Source: Ziziphus jujuba
Lineage: Eukaryota > Streptophyta > Magnoliopsida > Rosales > Rhamnaceae
DNA length: 64,000 nucleotides
NCBI RefSeq assembly: GCF_031755915.1
Contig: NC_083386.1
Location: 20,073,001-20,137,000 of the forward strand
Direction: 5' to 3'
Part shown: positions 1 to 11,073 of the stretch, in pieces
Numbering within the stretch: the first letter of the stretch is position 1
Layout of the letters: every line of letters begins with the position of its first letter
Translations under genes and position numbers: made by a program
The notes under the pieces: model-generated
What the model was told of the DNA's origin: nothing
The model's input: the letters and a program-made list of their open reading frames with translations, nothing else
Databases searched by the model: none

Positions 1-1694
1 TATGCTAAATTTTACTTTGGCTTGTTTATTCACTTGCATCTCACCACTATCATTAAGCCGTTGTAATCTATAAGGTCCTGGATGTTTAATAGTTGTTAAG
101 CCTAATTTATCAACCATAATGTTACTAATTACATTTGTACAACTTCCACTATTAATAATCATATTACCAATCTTACATTTGATTTCACATCAGGTGTGGA
201 ATATGTTTTCTCTTTGAACTTGATCCTAATCTTTGTAAACAGCCAGCACTCTCCTAGTAACCAAATTTAATTCGGCATTGGATGCATGCAAGGTTTCGGC
301 TTCATCCTTAAAGTCTTCTTCTTCTTGCTCGGCTTCATCTTCACTTTCCTCACTTTTCAACTCTAGCTCACCATTACCCTTTAACACCATGATTCTTCTA
401 TTCGGACATTGGATAGCAATGTGTCCTCATCCCTGGCACTTAAAACAAACAATTTCTCTAGATTTGGAAGGTTTATGATAAGATTTTACCTCATTCTTTG
501 GTGCTTGGATAGATTTAGATTTTACATCCTTCCTTGGCCGATTGAAGCTCTCTTCACCTAGCTTCGATTCTTGTCTTACCTCAAATGTGGGATTGCTTCT
601 CCAAGCACTTGGATTTGGTCTTTTGCTGTTGGAAACACCCCCAAAACCATGAGCCTACACCCCTCCTCTTGAATTGATGCTCTAATTTAATAGCCACATG
701 CAACATCTCCTCAAATTCCATATATTGTTGCAATTCTAGTTGATTGGCTATTTCACGATTCAAACCACCAAGAAACCTTGCCGTGGTTACTTCTCTATCT
801 TCATTCATGCTTAACCTCATCATAAGCATCTCCATCTCCTTGTCATAATCCTCCACAGACCTATTTCCTTGAGATAAAGATTAAAGTCTTTGATGCAGCA
901 ACCTATGATAGTGTGATGTATGAATTGCTTCCTGATGGCTCCTTTCATTTTTCACCATGTAGTGATCAATTCATCACCTACTCTCCTTCGAGTGTTTTGC
1001 TCATTAGTCCACCATTGGAGTGCATAATGGCCAAATTCCATTGCTGCCAATTTCACATTCTTAGTCTTCGAATAGTTATGGCAATTGAAGATTATCTCCA
1101 TACGCTCCTCCCATTCCGAGTAAGCCTCTGGGTCACTTTTCCCCATGAAAGGTGGTATGTTTACCTCGATGTTGCCAAGATCATCATCTGCCTCCTCTCT
1201 CCTATGCCTCCCACAGCCTAGCCTCTCTTGGACAACGTATGTTTCATCCATTCCTTCCTCGAAGTTATCCCAAAAATTTTCCTCTTCAAACTCCTCTCTA
1301 GGTCGTCCACGGCCTCCTCGACCTCAACCTCGACCTCCATGGAACTCTTACCTCAAATTCGGTCTACCATGAGATGTTTCTATTCTGTCCATCCTTTGAT
1401 TTATGTGGTCAAATTTAGCATTAATCTACTGTAATTGTTCCAACCTTCATGTCTGTTTGCTCACCATTCCCCGTAGCTTGGGAATGCCCATGGAATCCTA
1501 CAGGTTCTTCTTCATTAATTCTTAGTGGTGGGTCTCCTCTCCTCAACTATATCCATGATACTAAATGATACGAACCTAGGACGACCTGCGCCTAAACCCG
1601 CATTATACTAGCCTGGATCTCAATTAAATTCATATTTTAATGGAATGACCTTAACCCCTAACCAACCTGTGATTAGAACCCTAGAATCTGCCAT
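1..1694 (-). pseudogene. gypsy gag and start of protease, element A
   Basis: This is the capsid precursor and the beginning of the aspartic protease, broken. The ATG is taken at 1694 by alignment with elements B and C. The open pieces at 952-1251 and 581-856 carry the retrotransposon gag core (VNIPPFMGKSDPEAYSEWEE, then ALQWWTNEQNTRRR, then the ARFLGGLNREIANQLELQQ region). The CCHC zinc knuckle near 400-450 reads CFKCQG-stop-GHIAIQC, where CGA has become TGA. In the protease at about 130-165 the active-site D-S-G reads N-S-G. The gag N-terminus is replaced by LTR-like sequence (1552-1690). This copy cannot make functional protein. Confidence 0.85.
1552..1690 (-). other. LTR/primer-site patch inside gag of element A
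   Basis: About 135 bp just after the gag start match the primer-site/LTR junction of the same element (2895-3022), including the shared string ATGATACGAACCTAGGACGA and the later CCCCTAACCAAC. Elements B and C have ordinary gag codons here, so this looks like a template switch or gene-conversion patch. It puts stops into the gag frame. Confidence 0.7.
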
Positions 1695-2887
1695 GTTAGT
1701 ATAAATAATGTAAAATAAAATAAATTCTCACAAAAAATCACTCCCTCACATGTTTCATTCAATCAAGGTCTCGACACTCGTGTTTTCACACTAGTGTCGG
1801 CTTTTACCTTCTTTTCTACTCACACACTCTTATCTTTTTTTCGTTTAAAGAATTATCTCAAAGTTCTAATTAAAACATCCACAAAACAGCAATTAGATCA
1901 CAATTATGTTACAATTAAACTTATCAACAAAACAGTAGCAAAAGAAAGCAATGCCGAGTGAATTAACAAAACTAGTTTTCGGCTTTTCTAGGTAAAATAA
2001 GGCAAATTAACAAGGAAAAGTTCGGAATCAATAAAAACTAGACCAGATGGTAAGAAGTCAAGGATTCAAGAATAAAAATGTAGAAAAAAAAATTTCAAAC
2101 ACGAACAAGAATCAATTCAAACAAAATTAAGGAATTAGTGTTGGTTGTCGTTCTTGTAATTCAACTTTTTGTATCAATTCCTTTAGCTAATTTTAATCCA
2201 AATAAATTAAGCACCCAAAATTCAAATATCCAGCAACAAAACTAATTCTCCAGCAACTCCAAATATTGAATAAATAATCAATAAATCAGCAGCTCCAAGA
2301 AATTTCCAGCAATAAATTTCAACACCAAATACAGGAAACTGATTTTTTTTTTTTTTTTATATTTGGCTTTTTCTCCTTCTTCTTTTTATTTTTTATTTTT
2401 TTTTTATTTTTTAACTCACAGAGAATAAGACAACTGCAGTAGCAAGAATTAACACCAAAATTACAATTTCAACAGCAAATAATCACCAAACTTGTGACAT
2501 CCAACAACAAAATGCAAATTTGCAATTTTTTTTTCTTTTTTTTTTGTTTGTAAATTTGTATATGTTGCCGTAAACCCTCTCTCTCTCTCTCTTTTTTTTT
2601 TTTTTGAATATATGAATGCAAATATTTAAGACTAAAATAGCAAAGAACAATCAACAAAAACCAAATTAACAAGAACAATGATGAAAAACAACCAACAAAC
2701 TAGGAAACAAAAAAAAAATAGTAAAACAAAGAAAACCTAATTTGACTAGGAATGAATATATATATATATATTTTTTAAGATGCTGAATGTGTATGAGATG
2801 GATGCAACCTTAACCTAATGCTAAAATTGCATATTAACACGAAAACAAATATAACAAATAATGATACATCAAACTTGAACAAAATTT
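1695..2887 (-). other. Untranslated leader of element A
   Basis: About 1.2 kb of non-coding sequence lies between the primer-binding site and gag. It has long T runs (2342-2358, 2591-2604), a CT microsatellite (about 2577-2592) and an AT repeat (2757-2770). It aligns with the leaders of elements B and C at similar length. No gene is seen in it. Confidence 0.75.
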
Positions 2888-2900
2888 GGCTTTGATACTA
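2888..2900 (-). promoter_or_regulatory. Primer-binding site (tRNA-iMet), decayed, element A
   Basis: On the - strand this reads TAGTATCAAAGCC, two G-to-A changes away from TGGTATCAGAGCC, the complement of the 3' end of plant initiator tRNA-Met. It is separated from the LTR end by 2 nt, as in elements B and C. Confidence 0.8.
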
Positions 2901-2902
2901 AA

Positions 2903-3824
2903 TGATACGAACCTAGGACGACCTGTGCCTAAACCTGTATTTTATTAGCCAGGATCTCAATTAAGTTCAGAATTTAATGGAATGACCTCAACCCCTAACC
3001 AACTTATGATTAGAAACCTTGATATAATGAAGACGCCATAATAGGTGATGGATATCCTATTGATAAGTCAAAACTAAAACACTCATTCACTAATGGTGTT
3101 TTTGGTGTTCAAAGAGAACAAAGAGAATTCAATCTCATGAATAATTTTCTGTATGAATAATGTACTGGATATTATTGATAAAACAAGCCCTTAAAGAGGC
3201 TAAAAAGTTACAAAATAAAACCCTAATTAACTAGGTAAAACCGGCCACCAAAAGAAAAGGAAACAAGTTGGCCGAATTTTAGACTACTTTCCTAAACTAA
3301 TTTGTATTAATTAATTTCTTTATTTTGAATTAGGAATTAATTAATTTACAATGAAAATAATAAAATAATAACTTTCCTAAGTTGATTTGTCCAGCCAATA
3401 AATAAATAAAAAACAAAAATTCAAACACAAATTAGGAAACGAGTTGACTAGTTTGACAACTAAGCTAACTTATGTCTGATGTCCGAGCTAACTTATGTTT
3501 GCCTGATATCCAAGCTAACTTATGTGTAATCTCTAAAGTCTGATTTCCTATGTCAGATGTCCGATGTATGGATGTTCAATGTAAAATGTCTGATGACAGC
3601 TACCTGGGTCCATATCAGCCTCTACCACTTTGATGCTTAAAATAGGCCATGTATCTTCAGGTATGAACAAGCCCTTTGGAGAATGAATTACTCCCTGGAT
3701 ACAGGCAGCAAGCTTTTCCTTAAACCTCTCAGCTTGAGCCCTAATGATTGGCCTGGTCTTCATCCGTATCGGGTGAGCACCCCAGCGAGTTGTCGGTTGT
3801 GCAGGCACGGGCAAATTCTTATCA
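2903..3824 (-). repeat. 5' LTR of gypsy element A
   Basis: The LTR spans 922 bp. On the + strand it starts TGATACGAACC next to the primer site and ends ...TTATCA at 3824. Its outer part (about 3550-3815) encodes the pol C-terminal tail on the - strand (NLPVPAQPTTRWG, RAQAERFKEKL), as in the other LTRs of this family. The part near 3480-3600 differs from B and C and holds short repeats of the type ATGTCCGATGT. Confidence 0.8.
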
Positions 3825-3849
3825 TCTCTCTCCACCCACAATAAATCTA

Positions 3850-4830
3850 GATCTATATTGTATGTCTTGGTTTATGTAGATGATATTATCTACATTAGAA
3901 ATAACAGCAAGCTTTTTTCTCAGTTTTTTTAGGGTATATCAAGCAGGTTTTCTCTAAAAGATCTTGGCAATTAAATTTTTTTATTTTTTTTAGCATTGAA
4001 ATTGTTAACTCATGGTATGTTTGTCTCTCAACATAAATATATCAGTGACTTGCTTGAAAGAACTCATATGTTTGATGCAAAAGGAGTTTTCCACTCCTAT
4101 GTCATCCTCAAACTCCTTGGTACTAAATGATGGTTCTTCGTTAGCTAATGGCACTAAATGTAGGCAAGTCGTAGGGTATTTATAGATTTTGTCTTTAACT
4201 CATGTTGATATTGCATTCTTAAAAAGCTTTCTCAATTTGTGCATTGTCTAATCGATGTTCATTAGGATGTAGTGAAACATTTTCTACGTTACTTAAAGAG
4301 CACATGTAGTTTTGGTCTATTTCTTCATTGTCAGAAACCCTATCAATCTCCAAGCTTTTTCTTATGCAGATTGGGTGGGAAATAAAGATGAAAAAACTTC
4401 AAAAATGACCTATTGTGGTTTTTCTTAGTAAGAATCCAATTTCCTAGATTTTTGAAAAGCAAAAATCAATTTCCAAATTATCAACTGAAGCTGCAAAAAT
4501 CAATTTCCAGATTATCAACTGAAGCTAAGTACAAGTTTGTTGCTGCTAACAGCACAGTCGAAGTGTAATGGATTGTCAGCTCATTAAAGGAACTAACGGT
4601 CTTATCCAAGTTTAGTCTCTTTTTTTTTAATGATAATATTGGCTTTTTTTATGATAATATTGGCACCACCTATGTTTGTATTAATCCTGTGCTTCATTCT
4701 AAAATGAAACATGTATCCATAGATTTTCATTTCGTCTATGATAAAGTTACTGCTAGAGCAATTTGGGTGTCTCAATGGTTCAACTAAATATCAGTTAGTT
4801 GATGTCCTAACCAAGCCTCTTTAAAAATAG
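3850..4830 (+). pseudogene. copia reverse transcriptase/RNase H remnant
   Basis: Conceptual reading gives the RVT_2 signature YVLVYVDDIIYI with the Y-V-D-D catalytic motif at about 3862-3891. Next come SRFSLKDLG, HGMFVSQHKYISDLLERTHM, then RNase H pieces including STEAKYK and, at the end, [13 protein letters not shown] and QLVDVLTKPL. The order is right for a copia pol 3' end. Stops, frameshifts and a 34-bp tandem duplication break it. Confidence 0.85.
4459..4526 (+). repeat. 34-bp tandem duplication in copia RNase H
   Basis: Two units (4459-4492 and 4493-4526) differ by one base (CCAAATT/CCAGATT). They cover the conserved STEA motif of RNase H and shift the frame. A shorter duplicate of TGATAATATTGGC lies just downstream (about 4631-4668). 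Confidence 0.85.
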
Positions 4831-4938
4831 CTTTATCATTCTCTTATTTCCAAGATTGGTGTCTTTTTCAAGACCTTAATATTGAGAAGGCACATTAGAT
4901 AGTTTCTAATGCTTATTTGTAGTAATCTCTAAACTTGA

Positions 4939-5082
4939 TGTTAAGAATAACTGTATTTGTACTTATCTTTATAGATATATTAGCTTTATCTTTTTATAAC
5001 TATTATAACTCATTGGTGTATTTATTCTCGTTCTATTTTAAATACAATTGTATATATTTTTCCACAATTCTTGTGTTTTTAT
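4939..5082 (+). repeat. Probable 3' LTR of the copia fragment
   Basis: It starts TGTTAAGAATAACTG shortly after the end of pol and ends at about TTTTTATA before sequence matching the old gypsy LTR. The length (about 144 bp) is typical of short copia LTRs. The partner LTR is not in the window, so the boundaries are inferred. Confidence 0.45.
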
Positions 5083-5094
5083 ATTGATTATTAC

Positions 5095-5735
5095 TATGTG
5101 ACTTATATGATGATATTTTTGGCATCAAAGATACTTATATTTTGATTATTTTATTTACCTTATTCATATATGATTTGCATATGATATGTCAAATAGTTAC
5201 ATTAAGTATATGGCCATGGATATAAAGGAATAAGTGAAATTTTTGTTGCAGGATATATGTGGATTTATGACACTGTATGCCAAACAATACCATAGGTATG
5301 GATACGGATATGGATACAATGATGGATATAGTTGTGATTATATATATATATATTGCTTAACCTCTTGCTATTATCACATAATATAGAGGCTGGTGTAGAG
5401 GTCCTAGTTTTATGATGACAAAGGTCATTTGACAATTTTCTCCTCCTCCATTTTTGTTAGACCTGGCATAAAGATTTACATATCATATGGATTATGGTTA
5501 TAAAACTATTATTTTTTATTATAGGTTATTATGGAAACTCTAATTTATTTATTTGAGTATAAGATGACTAGAATTATATTTACAAACACTTTTTATATGA
5601 AATATGAGATTCACTATCCTTGTGGGGAAAAGTTACGGGTTTTGTAAAAAATATTTTACAAAACAAAAGGGAACTTTTAAAAGAGCAAAAGTGAGATTTT
5701 GAAGAAAGATTTTGAAAATCTCATTCATGATGTTG
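5095..5735 (+). repeat. 5' LTR remnant of the old gypsy element
   Basis: It aligns by eye with 23,270-23,900 over many blocks, such as TGATGATATTTTTGGCAT, ATATGAAATATGAGATT and TGGATTATGGTTATAAAACT. Its first ~700 bp are missing because the copia fragment sits there, and its end is lost after about 5735. Confidence 0.7.
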
Positions 5736-6004
5736 GTTTGGCGGCAATGTGACATTTAAGTTGCATCAACATGTCCTTTTGATATTGTTTTATCCTTCTA
5801 CACATTTGCCTTCTCTCTTGACATTTGTTGGGCTAAGTTAAGATATTTGAGTTGCAACATCTTTTTGTTTTCGATATTTGATTTAACATGTTTTTGTTTT
5901 TTGATATTTGATTTTCCTTTCTAGACATGTGTATATAAATATAGTTATATTGATTGGTTTAGATATAACTTTTGAGTTTACTTTTCTCCTATATTGATCT
6001 AAAG

Positions 6005-6560
6005 ATGCCTTTTAAACATGGGCGTTGTAGACTTAGGATTCAGCATAAGTTTGATGGAGAGTCGATTAAATTGTACATAGGATGGATCTTAAAATTTTTT
6101 TAGCTAAAGTTTTAACTAAAACTATCAAAAGTGTAGTTATTATTGTTGAAAGGCAGGATTCTTTGGGTAGTGCTTGACGTCGACTTATTAATGATACTAC
6201 CTTATCATTCCTAGTTAACGATTATTTGAAAAGGGTTTGTTACCGTTTTGTGTTATCTAGTAGTGTATTAGTGGAGGTAATTGCACTTATGGTTCTCATC
6301 ATTTTAGACAATTCAATGGTAATCGGTTGGATGATTTAGACAAAATTATCGTGTTCCATGTATCACTTCTGGTGGATTGTTCTTTGTAAATTATTAGAAG
6401 GACAATAGATGCTATTTGTTGTCGACAACTTAGTCACATTAAGAGAGAGAGCGTAATCTTTTGGTGCTTTGTAATACTGGAGCTTCTAGTTTTAGTTTTC
6501 TCTTCAACAAGCTAGTGATACTTGGAGGTAAAGTACTCAGGCATGGCATTTTGATGGTAA
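6005..6560 (+). pseudogene. Faint gag/protease remnant of the old gypsy element
   Basis: Near 6408-6447 the + strand reads CCRQLSHIKRES, a decayed CCHC knuckle with the last Cys changed to Ser. About 15 codons later comes LCNTGASSFSF, resembling the DTGAS active site of retropepsins with Asp changed to Asn. The order (knuckle, then protease) and the strand fit the flanking LTR remnants. The reading is full of stops, and the assignment rests on two short motifs. Confidence 0.4.
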
Positions 6561-8926
6561 TTTTCTAATCGTAGATACAATTGACACCTAAATGTAGATG
6601 TAGTGGTTAAAAGAGATGACCATCAGACCTAGACAGAGTTTTGCCATGACACATAAGGACGCTCATGCTGCTCCAAATGTGGTTAAATATGTATAATCAC
6701 GAGTAATGGTCATATATAGAGGTAGACTCAATTCTTTTTGTTTAAGGATTTTGTATTATTTTGAAGATAAAACAGTTTGCTTTTAAATATGCTTCAGTAG
6801 ATTTATTTAAAAGAAAGTTAAGTTTGGACGATCAAGTCAACCTGAGGTGTTACTTTACAAATGGCATAAAACTCTTCCTCCATGATTTATACATGCATTT
6901 TATGCATTTTGTGAGGTGTTACTTCAAGGCTTTTTTCTTTTGTTTTAAACTTTACTTCAGTTCTTGCTTAGGGCTTCATTTTGGTTATCCTCATAGTGTT
7001 CTATTTGGTATTTTGTAAGTAACTCAGTGAATGCTTTCTAAGAAGGAAGCTTTGGAAGAATAAAATGAAATGACACCCAACCCTTATCTCGGATACTTGA
7101 ATGTCCGATGATCTTCTAAGATTGCCACCATGAGAAGTAAATTTTACTAGAAATTTTGGCTCATATCAAATAAGTTTTCACAGACTGTACTTCACAAATA
7201 TAGATTGAATCATTCACAAAGTCTAAAAGAAAAGTCATTTAATTACATGGTGTTGTTGATATATAAGGAGCAACCAACGAGTACCTGCTATAAGGAACAC
7301 AATGAGCTTTGTCTCAAGATCTTTCCATTAGAGAAAATATTGTGAAAGAATCATAAAAATAAAGAAGATGTTTAAAGACTCGAGGAGCAAATATGAGTTA
7401 TATCCATAGTTTTTCTGTTTTCGTGGATGTGAAATTTCGAGAACAGTCTAAAGGTGGGTTCATGTATCCTATAGTTCATATGGCAGACTTCACTTTTGGA
7501 TTATCATAAACTATAGGATTGTTTCAATTATGAATAGTTGGACCATTTTAGCCAAGTTTGTCTTCATTAGATGCATAGAGAAATTGAAGTTCTTAAAGCT
7601 AATAATTGATTACTGATGCTGAAAGATAGGGCATTTGAAGTTCAGATTGCAAGAGGTCTTACTAGCACTAGGTAGAGATCGAAAAAGACGACAAGTTAGT
7701 AGAGATAGAGTGTTCATCATGACCTAATATGCCCATCCTTTCTAATTAGTAAAGCAAAAGTCCAGATCATTCTGATGATGCAATAGAGATTTTCATCATT
7801 ACATAAGACTCTTTATGGTTTTAAAATATGCTTAATAATGGTCTTTTATAGAGTGCAAGGACAATTGCACTTAGATTTGATTTCTATTTTTATTGTGAGA
7901 CAATGAATTCATAAGGTGAGTACTGGATACTTAGCTCTTGGTGTTGAAATTATTTAATGGTTTGTCATCTTTTAAGGTGTTGTTGTTTTGGAGGGTATAT
8001 GGGGGTTGTAAGAGGTAAAATTGACACTTTTTAATAGCTCACGAACCTAGCATTTAATAAGTATTAGGTTGTTATATTAGAATTATGACTTAAATTTCTT
8101 CATAATTCTAGGGATGAATTCTTCAAGTTTGCTTGGAAATAGAAGAAAATGAGATTTTCAAAGAGTGATATTTTTGGTTTAAAACTTAAATTTCTTTATT
8201 TTCAAAGGATGAATTCTTTGAGCCTGCTTGGAATTAGAAGAAAGTAAGGTTTTTTCAAGAATGATATTCTAGGTTTAAGAGAGAGCTTGGACTCTGATCT
8301 TTTGGTTGTTTGTTCCTTATTGTGTTTTGTTTTTAGCAGTTGATAGTATCTTTTGCTTCTGTGGCTTAATAATTTTATGGGGATTATATTAGATTTATGA
8401 GAGATCTGAGATCTTTTATTAGAATAAATGTGAAAATTTTATTCGGTGACACTGGTAAATTAATGAGTAAAATTATGTTATTCAAGTATTAGAGGATTAG
8501 GAAATCGATCAGGATTATGGATAAGAAAGCCAAGAAGTTGAAAGGCTGAGGGGAAAGGCAAAAACTATGATCTTAGTTTTAATTTTCTGTCACTAGTATT
8601 TGGTTTGAGGAATTAGACTTAAGTTATAAAGTTTTTTTTAGCTGATGGATGGATTATCAAAGTCAATTATAATTGCAAGAGATATGATTTTTTAAAAGTT
8701 ATATTAATGGTTTTGAGATAGCTTTAGAATTGATCATTGGAAGATATATTCTCATGTAATTTTGTTTTGATAGTTAATAGAGATCTCTTGTTGCCGTCAT
8801 GCTTTTTTGTGGACTTGTTATTGATCACTTAAAGTTGATTCTTACTTTTTGGACTATTTGACGAGATATTAAAATTTGTTTTGTATTCTAGTTGTGGTTT
8901 TTGAAAGGTGACTTTTTGATACGAAC
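6561..8926 (+). other. Unassigned decayed body of the old gypsy element
   Basis: About 2.4 kb lies between the protease-like remnant and element B. I could not read recognisable pol motifs in any frame; the 85-codon frame at 6761-7018 resembles nothing I know. A short imperfect direct repeat (aattcttcaag...gcttggaa and aattctttgag...cttggaa) occurs at about 8112-8245. Confidence 0.4.
8922..8926. repeat. Target-site duplication of element B, left
   Basis: CTTTT immediately precedes the LTR start at 8927. The right partner at 22,299-22,303 is TTTTT, a 4 of 5 match. This is weak evidence alone but agrees with the LTR ends and polypurine tract. Confidence 0.5.
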
Positions 8927-10011
8927 TCCTAAACCATATTATATTAGCCCGGATATGAATTATGTTCAGATTTTAATGGAAACCTTAACTCCTAATCAAC
9001 TTGTGATTATAAATTTTGGTATATGATGAAGATGCCACAATAGGTGATGGATGTCTTATTGATAAGTCAAACTAAAACACTCGATCTATATACGAGGAGA
9101 AAAAAAAAATCTTCTCATAAATAATTTTTGAATAATAATCTAAGCTGTCTTCTCATTGAAAAATAAGACTTTAAATACGTTAAGAGTACAAAAAAAAAAA
9201 CCCTAAACTATGAGGGTAAAATTCAGCTAATGACAAAGAAAAACAATGGTGGCCGAATTTCAATTAGTTACCTAATCCTATTTTGGTTAATTAATTCCTT
9301 AATTTTGAATTAGAAATTAATTAATTTACAATTTAAATAATAAAATATCAACCTTCCTAAATTAATTTGTTCTACAAGTAATTAAATCAAAACCAAAATA
9401 AAAGATAGTTTCCTAAAACAAAAGTCAAACTTAAATTAGGAAACTAGTTGACTAGTTGAAAATAAGCTATCTTTATCCAATCTCCAGCTAGTTTAGGCTC
9501 CAAATTAGCTCGCATATGCCATATAGGATGCCAAATAGGATAAATAATGATTTCCATACGTTGCCTTTTGATTGGAATAAGTCAAACTTGCTTAATCATT
9601 AAAAGGAGTTAAAGTTAGTGCCCATTTGGTGATTTTCAGCCAACTTATAGCTTCATGCACAAATGTGGTCTTTGATTGCTTTTGCTTTTGCCTTGACATG
9701 ATTTCATGGCCTCCTGGTATCAATTGAGTACATAAGGTGTTGAATCCATTCCTTGCTGTCCGGGGTCCAAAAATGTACCAAAATAGCTTGCCGGGTCCAT
9801 TTCCGTCTTCAAAACTTAGATACACAAGATGCGTTTTGGATCTTCAGATAAAGTTACACCCTCTTGAGATTGAATCACTCCTTCGATGAAGCTAACCATA
9901 TTGTCTTTGAATTTCCTAGCTTGCGCCCTAGTGATTGGTCCCGACTTCATTTGTAAAGGGTTAGTACCCCAGCGATTAGTCGGTTGTACAGGTACGGGCG
10001 GATTCTCATCA
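8927..10011 (-). repeat. 3' LTR of element B
   Basis: The LTR spans 1,085 bp and on the + strand runs from TGATACGAACT to ...GATTCTCATCA. It aligns with 15,761 onward, except that the 5' LTR lacks about 280 bp of its middle. The polypurine tract abuts it at 10,012. Its outer 196 bp (9,816-10,011) are the last 65 codons of pol. On the - strand, TATTTAAAG/TTTAAAGTC around 9171-9180 is a plausible TATA region. Confidence 0.85.
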
Positions 10012-11073
10012 TTTCCTTCCGCTTGAAAAGGATTTGCCTTCAAATCAAAGTCATCACTTGTAGCAAATGGAGATAAATCAGCAATATTAAAGGTGGCACT
10101 CACATTATACTCACCTGGTAAGTCAAGCTTGTAGGCATTTTCATTAACCCTTTCCAAAACTTGAAAAGATTCATCCCTTCGAGGCATAAGTTTTGACTTT
10201 CTTTGTTCAGGAAACCTTTCCTTTCTTAAATGCAACCAAACCCATTCTCCAGGTTCAAATACAAACCTTTATTCGACCTTGATTAGCAGTCATTGCATAA
10301 TATTCCATCCTCCTCTCGATGTTTGCTTTTGTCTTTTCATGAATCTACTTTACAAAATCAGCTTTTTGTTTTCCATCTAGATTAGCACGTTCACTTAAAG
10401 GCAAATGTGTTAAATTTAATTGAGTCAAAAGTTTAAAACCATAAACAATTTCAAATGGAGTATATTTAGTAGCTGAATGTATGGTTCTATTATAAGAAAA
10501 TTTAACATGTGGCAAACATTCATCTCATATTCTTAAATTTCTTCTGATTAATGCCCTTAACAATGGTGACAAAGTTCTATTTACTACCTTAGTTTGTTCA
10601 TCAGTTTGTGGATGACAAGTAGTTGAAAATAAAAGCTTTGTCCCTAACTTAAAATTTTTCCAAAAGTAACTTAAAAACTTAGCATCCCTATCCGAAACAG
10701 TAGTTCTTGGCATATCATGAAGTCTCACTACTTCCTTTAATAATAAATTAGCTACATTAGTTGCATCATCAGTTTTATTACATATAATGAAATGTGCCAT
10801 CTTAGAAAACCTATTCACAGCAACAAAAATTGAATCCTTACCTATTCTAGACATAGGTAAATTAAGAATAAAATCCATAGACAAATCTACTTAAGGAAAG
10901 GATGGAATAGGCAAAGGCATGTAAAGTCCATGCGGTTTCAACTTGGACTTAGACTTTCAGCATTTAAGGCATCTCTCACAAATTCTCTTCACATCTCTCC
11001 TCATGTTAGGCCAATAAAAATGTTCTTACAGTAAGAATAAAGTTTTAAAAACACCAAAATATCCCATTAAACC
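9816..11073 (-). pseudogene. gypsy integrase with LTR-encoded C-terminal tail, element B
   Basis: Integrase would join the cDNA to host DNA. Reading right to left, the zinc-binding part HFYWPNMRRDVKRICERC ends KC-stop near 10,960-11,010. The catalytic core (10,525-10,884) has MDFI with the first Asp and SDRDAKF with the second. The third acidic residue, normally in QTDGQTEVVNRTL, reads [13 protein letters not shown], so Glu is Lys. The C-terminal domain (9,816-10,235) runs LDLPGEYNVSATFNIADLSPF, then RWGTNPLQMKSGPITRAQAR and a stop at 9,816, past the polypurine tract and into the LTR. No chromodomain is evident. Stops and a frameshift lie near 10,370 and 10,240-10,260. Confidence 0.88.
10012..10022 (-). 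promoter_or_regulatory. Polypurine tract of element B
   Basis: On the - strand, GCGGAAGGAAA ends exactly at the TG of the 3' LTR, where second-strand synthesis would be primed. It is also coding, reading through the ...QAEGND... part of pol. Confidence 0.8.

Larger units (their letters stand above)
1..3824 (-). mobile_element. Ty3/gypsy element A (5' part, runs off left edge)
   Basis: This is the 5' part of an LTR retrotransposon read right to left: 5' LTR at 2903-3824, primer-binding site at 2888-2900, leader, then gag and protease, with the rest beyond the window. It belongs to the same family as elements B and C (gag, leader and LTR all align by eye). The right flank at 3825 is copia sequence, so A inserted into a copia element. 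A matching target duplication (TCTCT or similar) should lie left of the window. All coding parts are broken. Confidence 0.85.
3825..5082 (+). mobile_element. Ty1/copia 3' fragment (host of element A)
   Basis: This is the 3' part of a copia element: end of reverse transcriptase, RNase H and a probable short 3' LTR. It starts abruptly at the right end of element A, so the rest should lie left of A, outside the window. It sits inside the 5' LTR of the older gypsy element: gypsy LTR homology begins right after it, at about 5083-5095. Confidence 0.75.

Noticed and set aside
278..478. Ser-rich 66-codon frame on the + strand
   Set aside because: It is antisense to the gag acidic region and zinc knuckle of element A.
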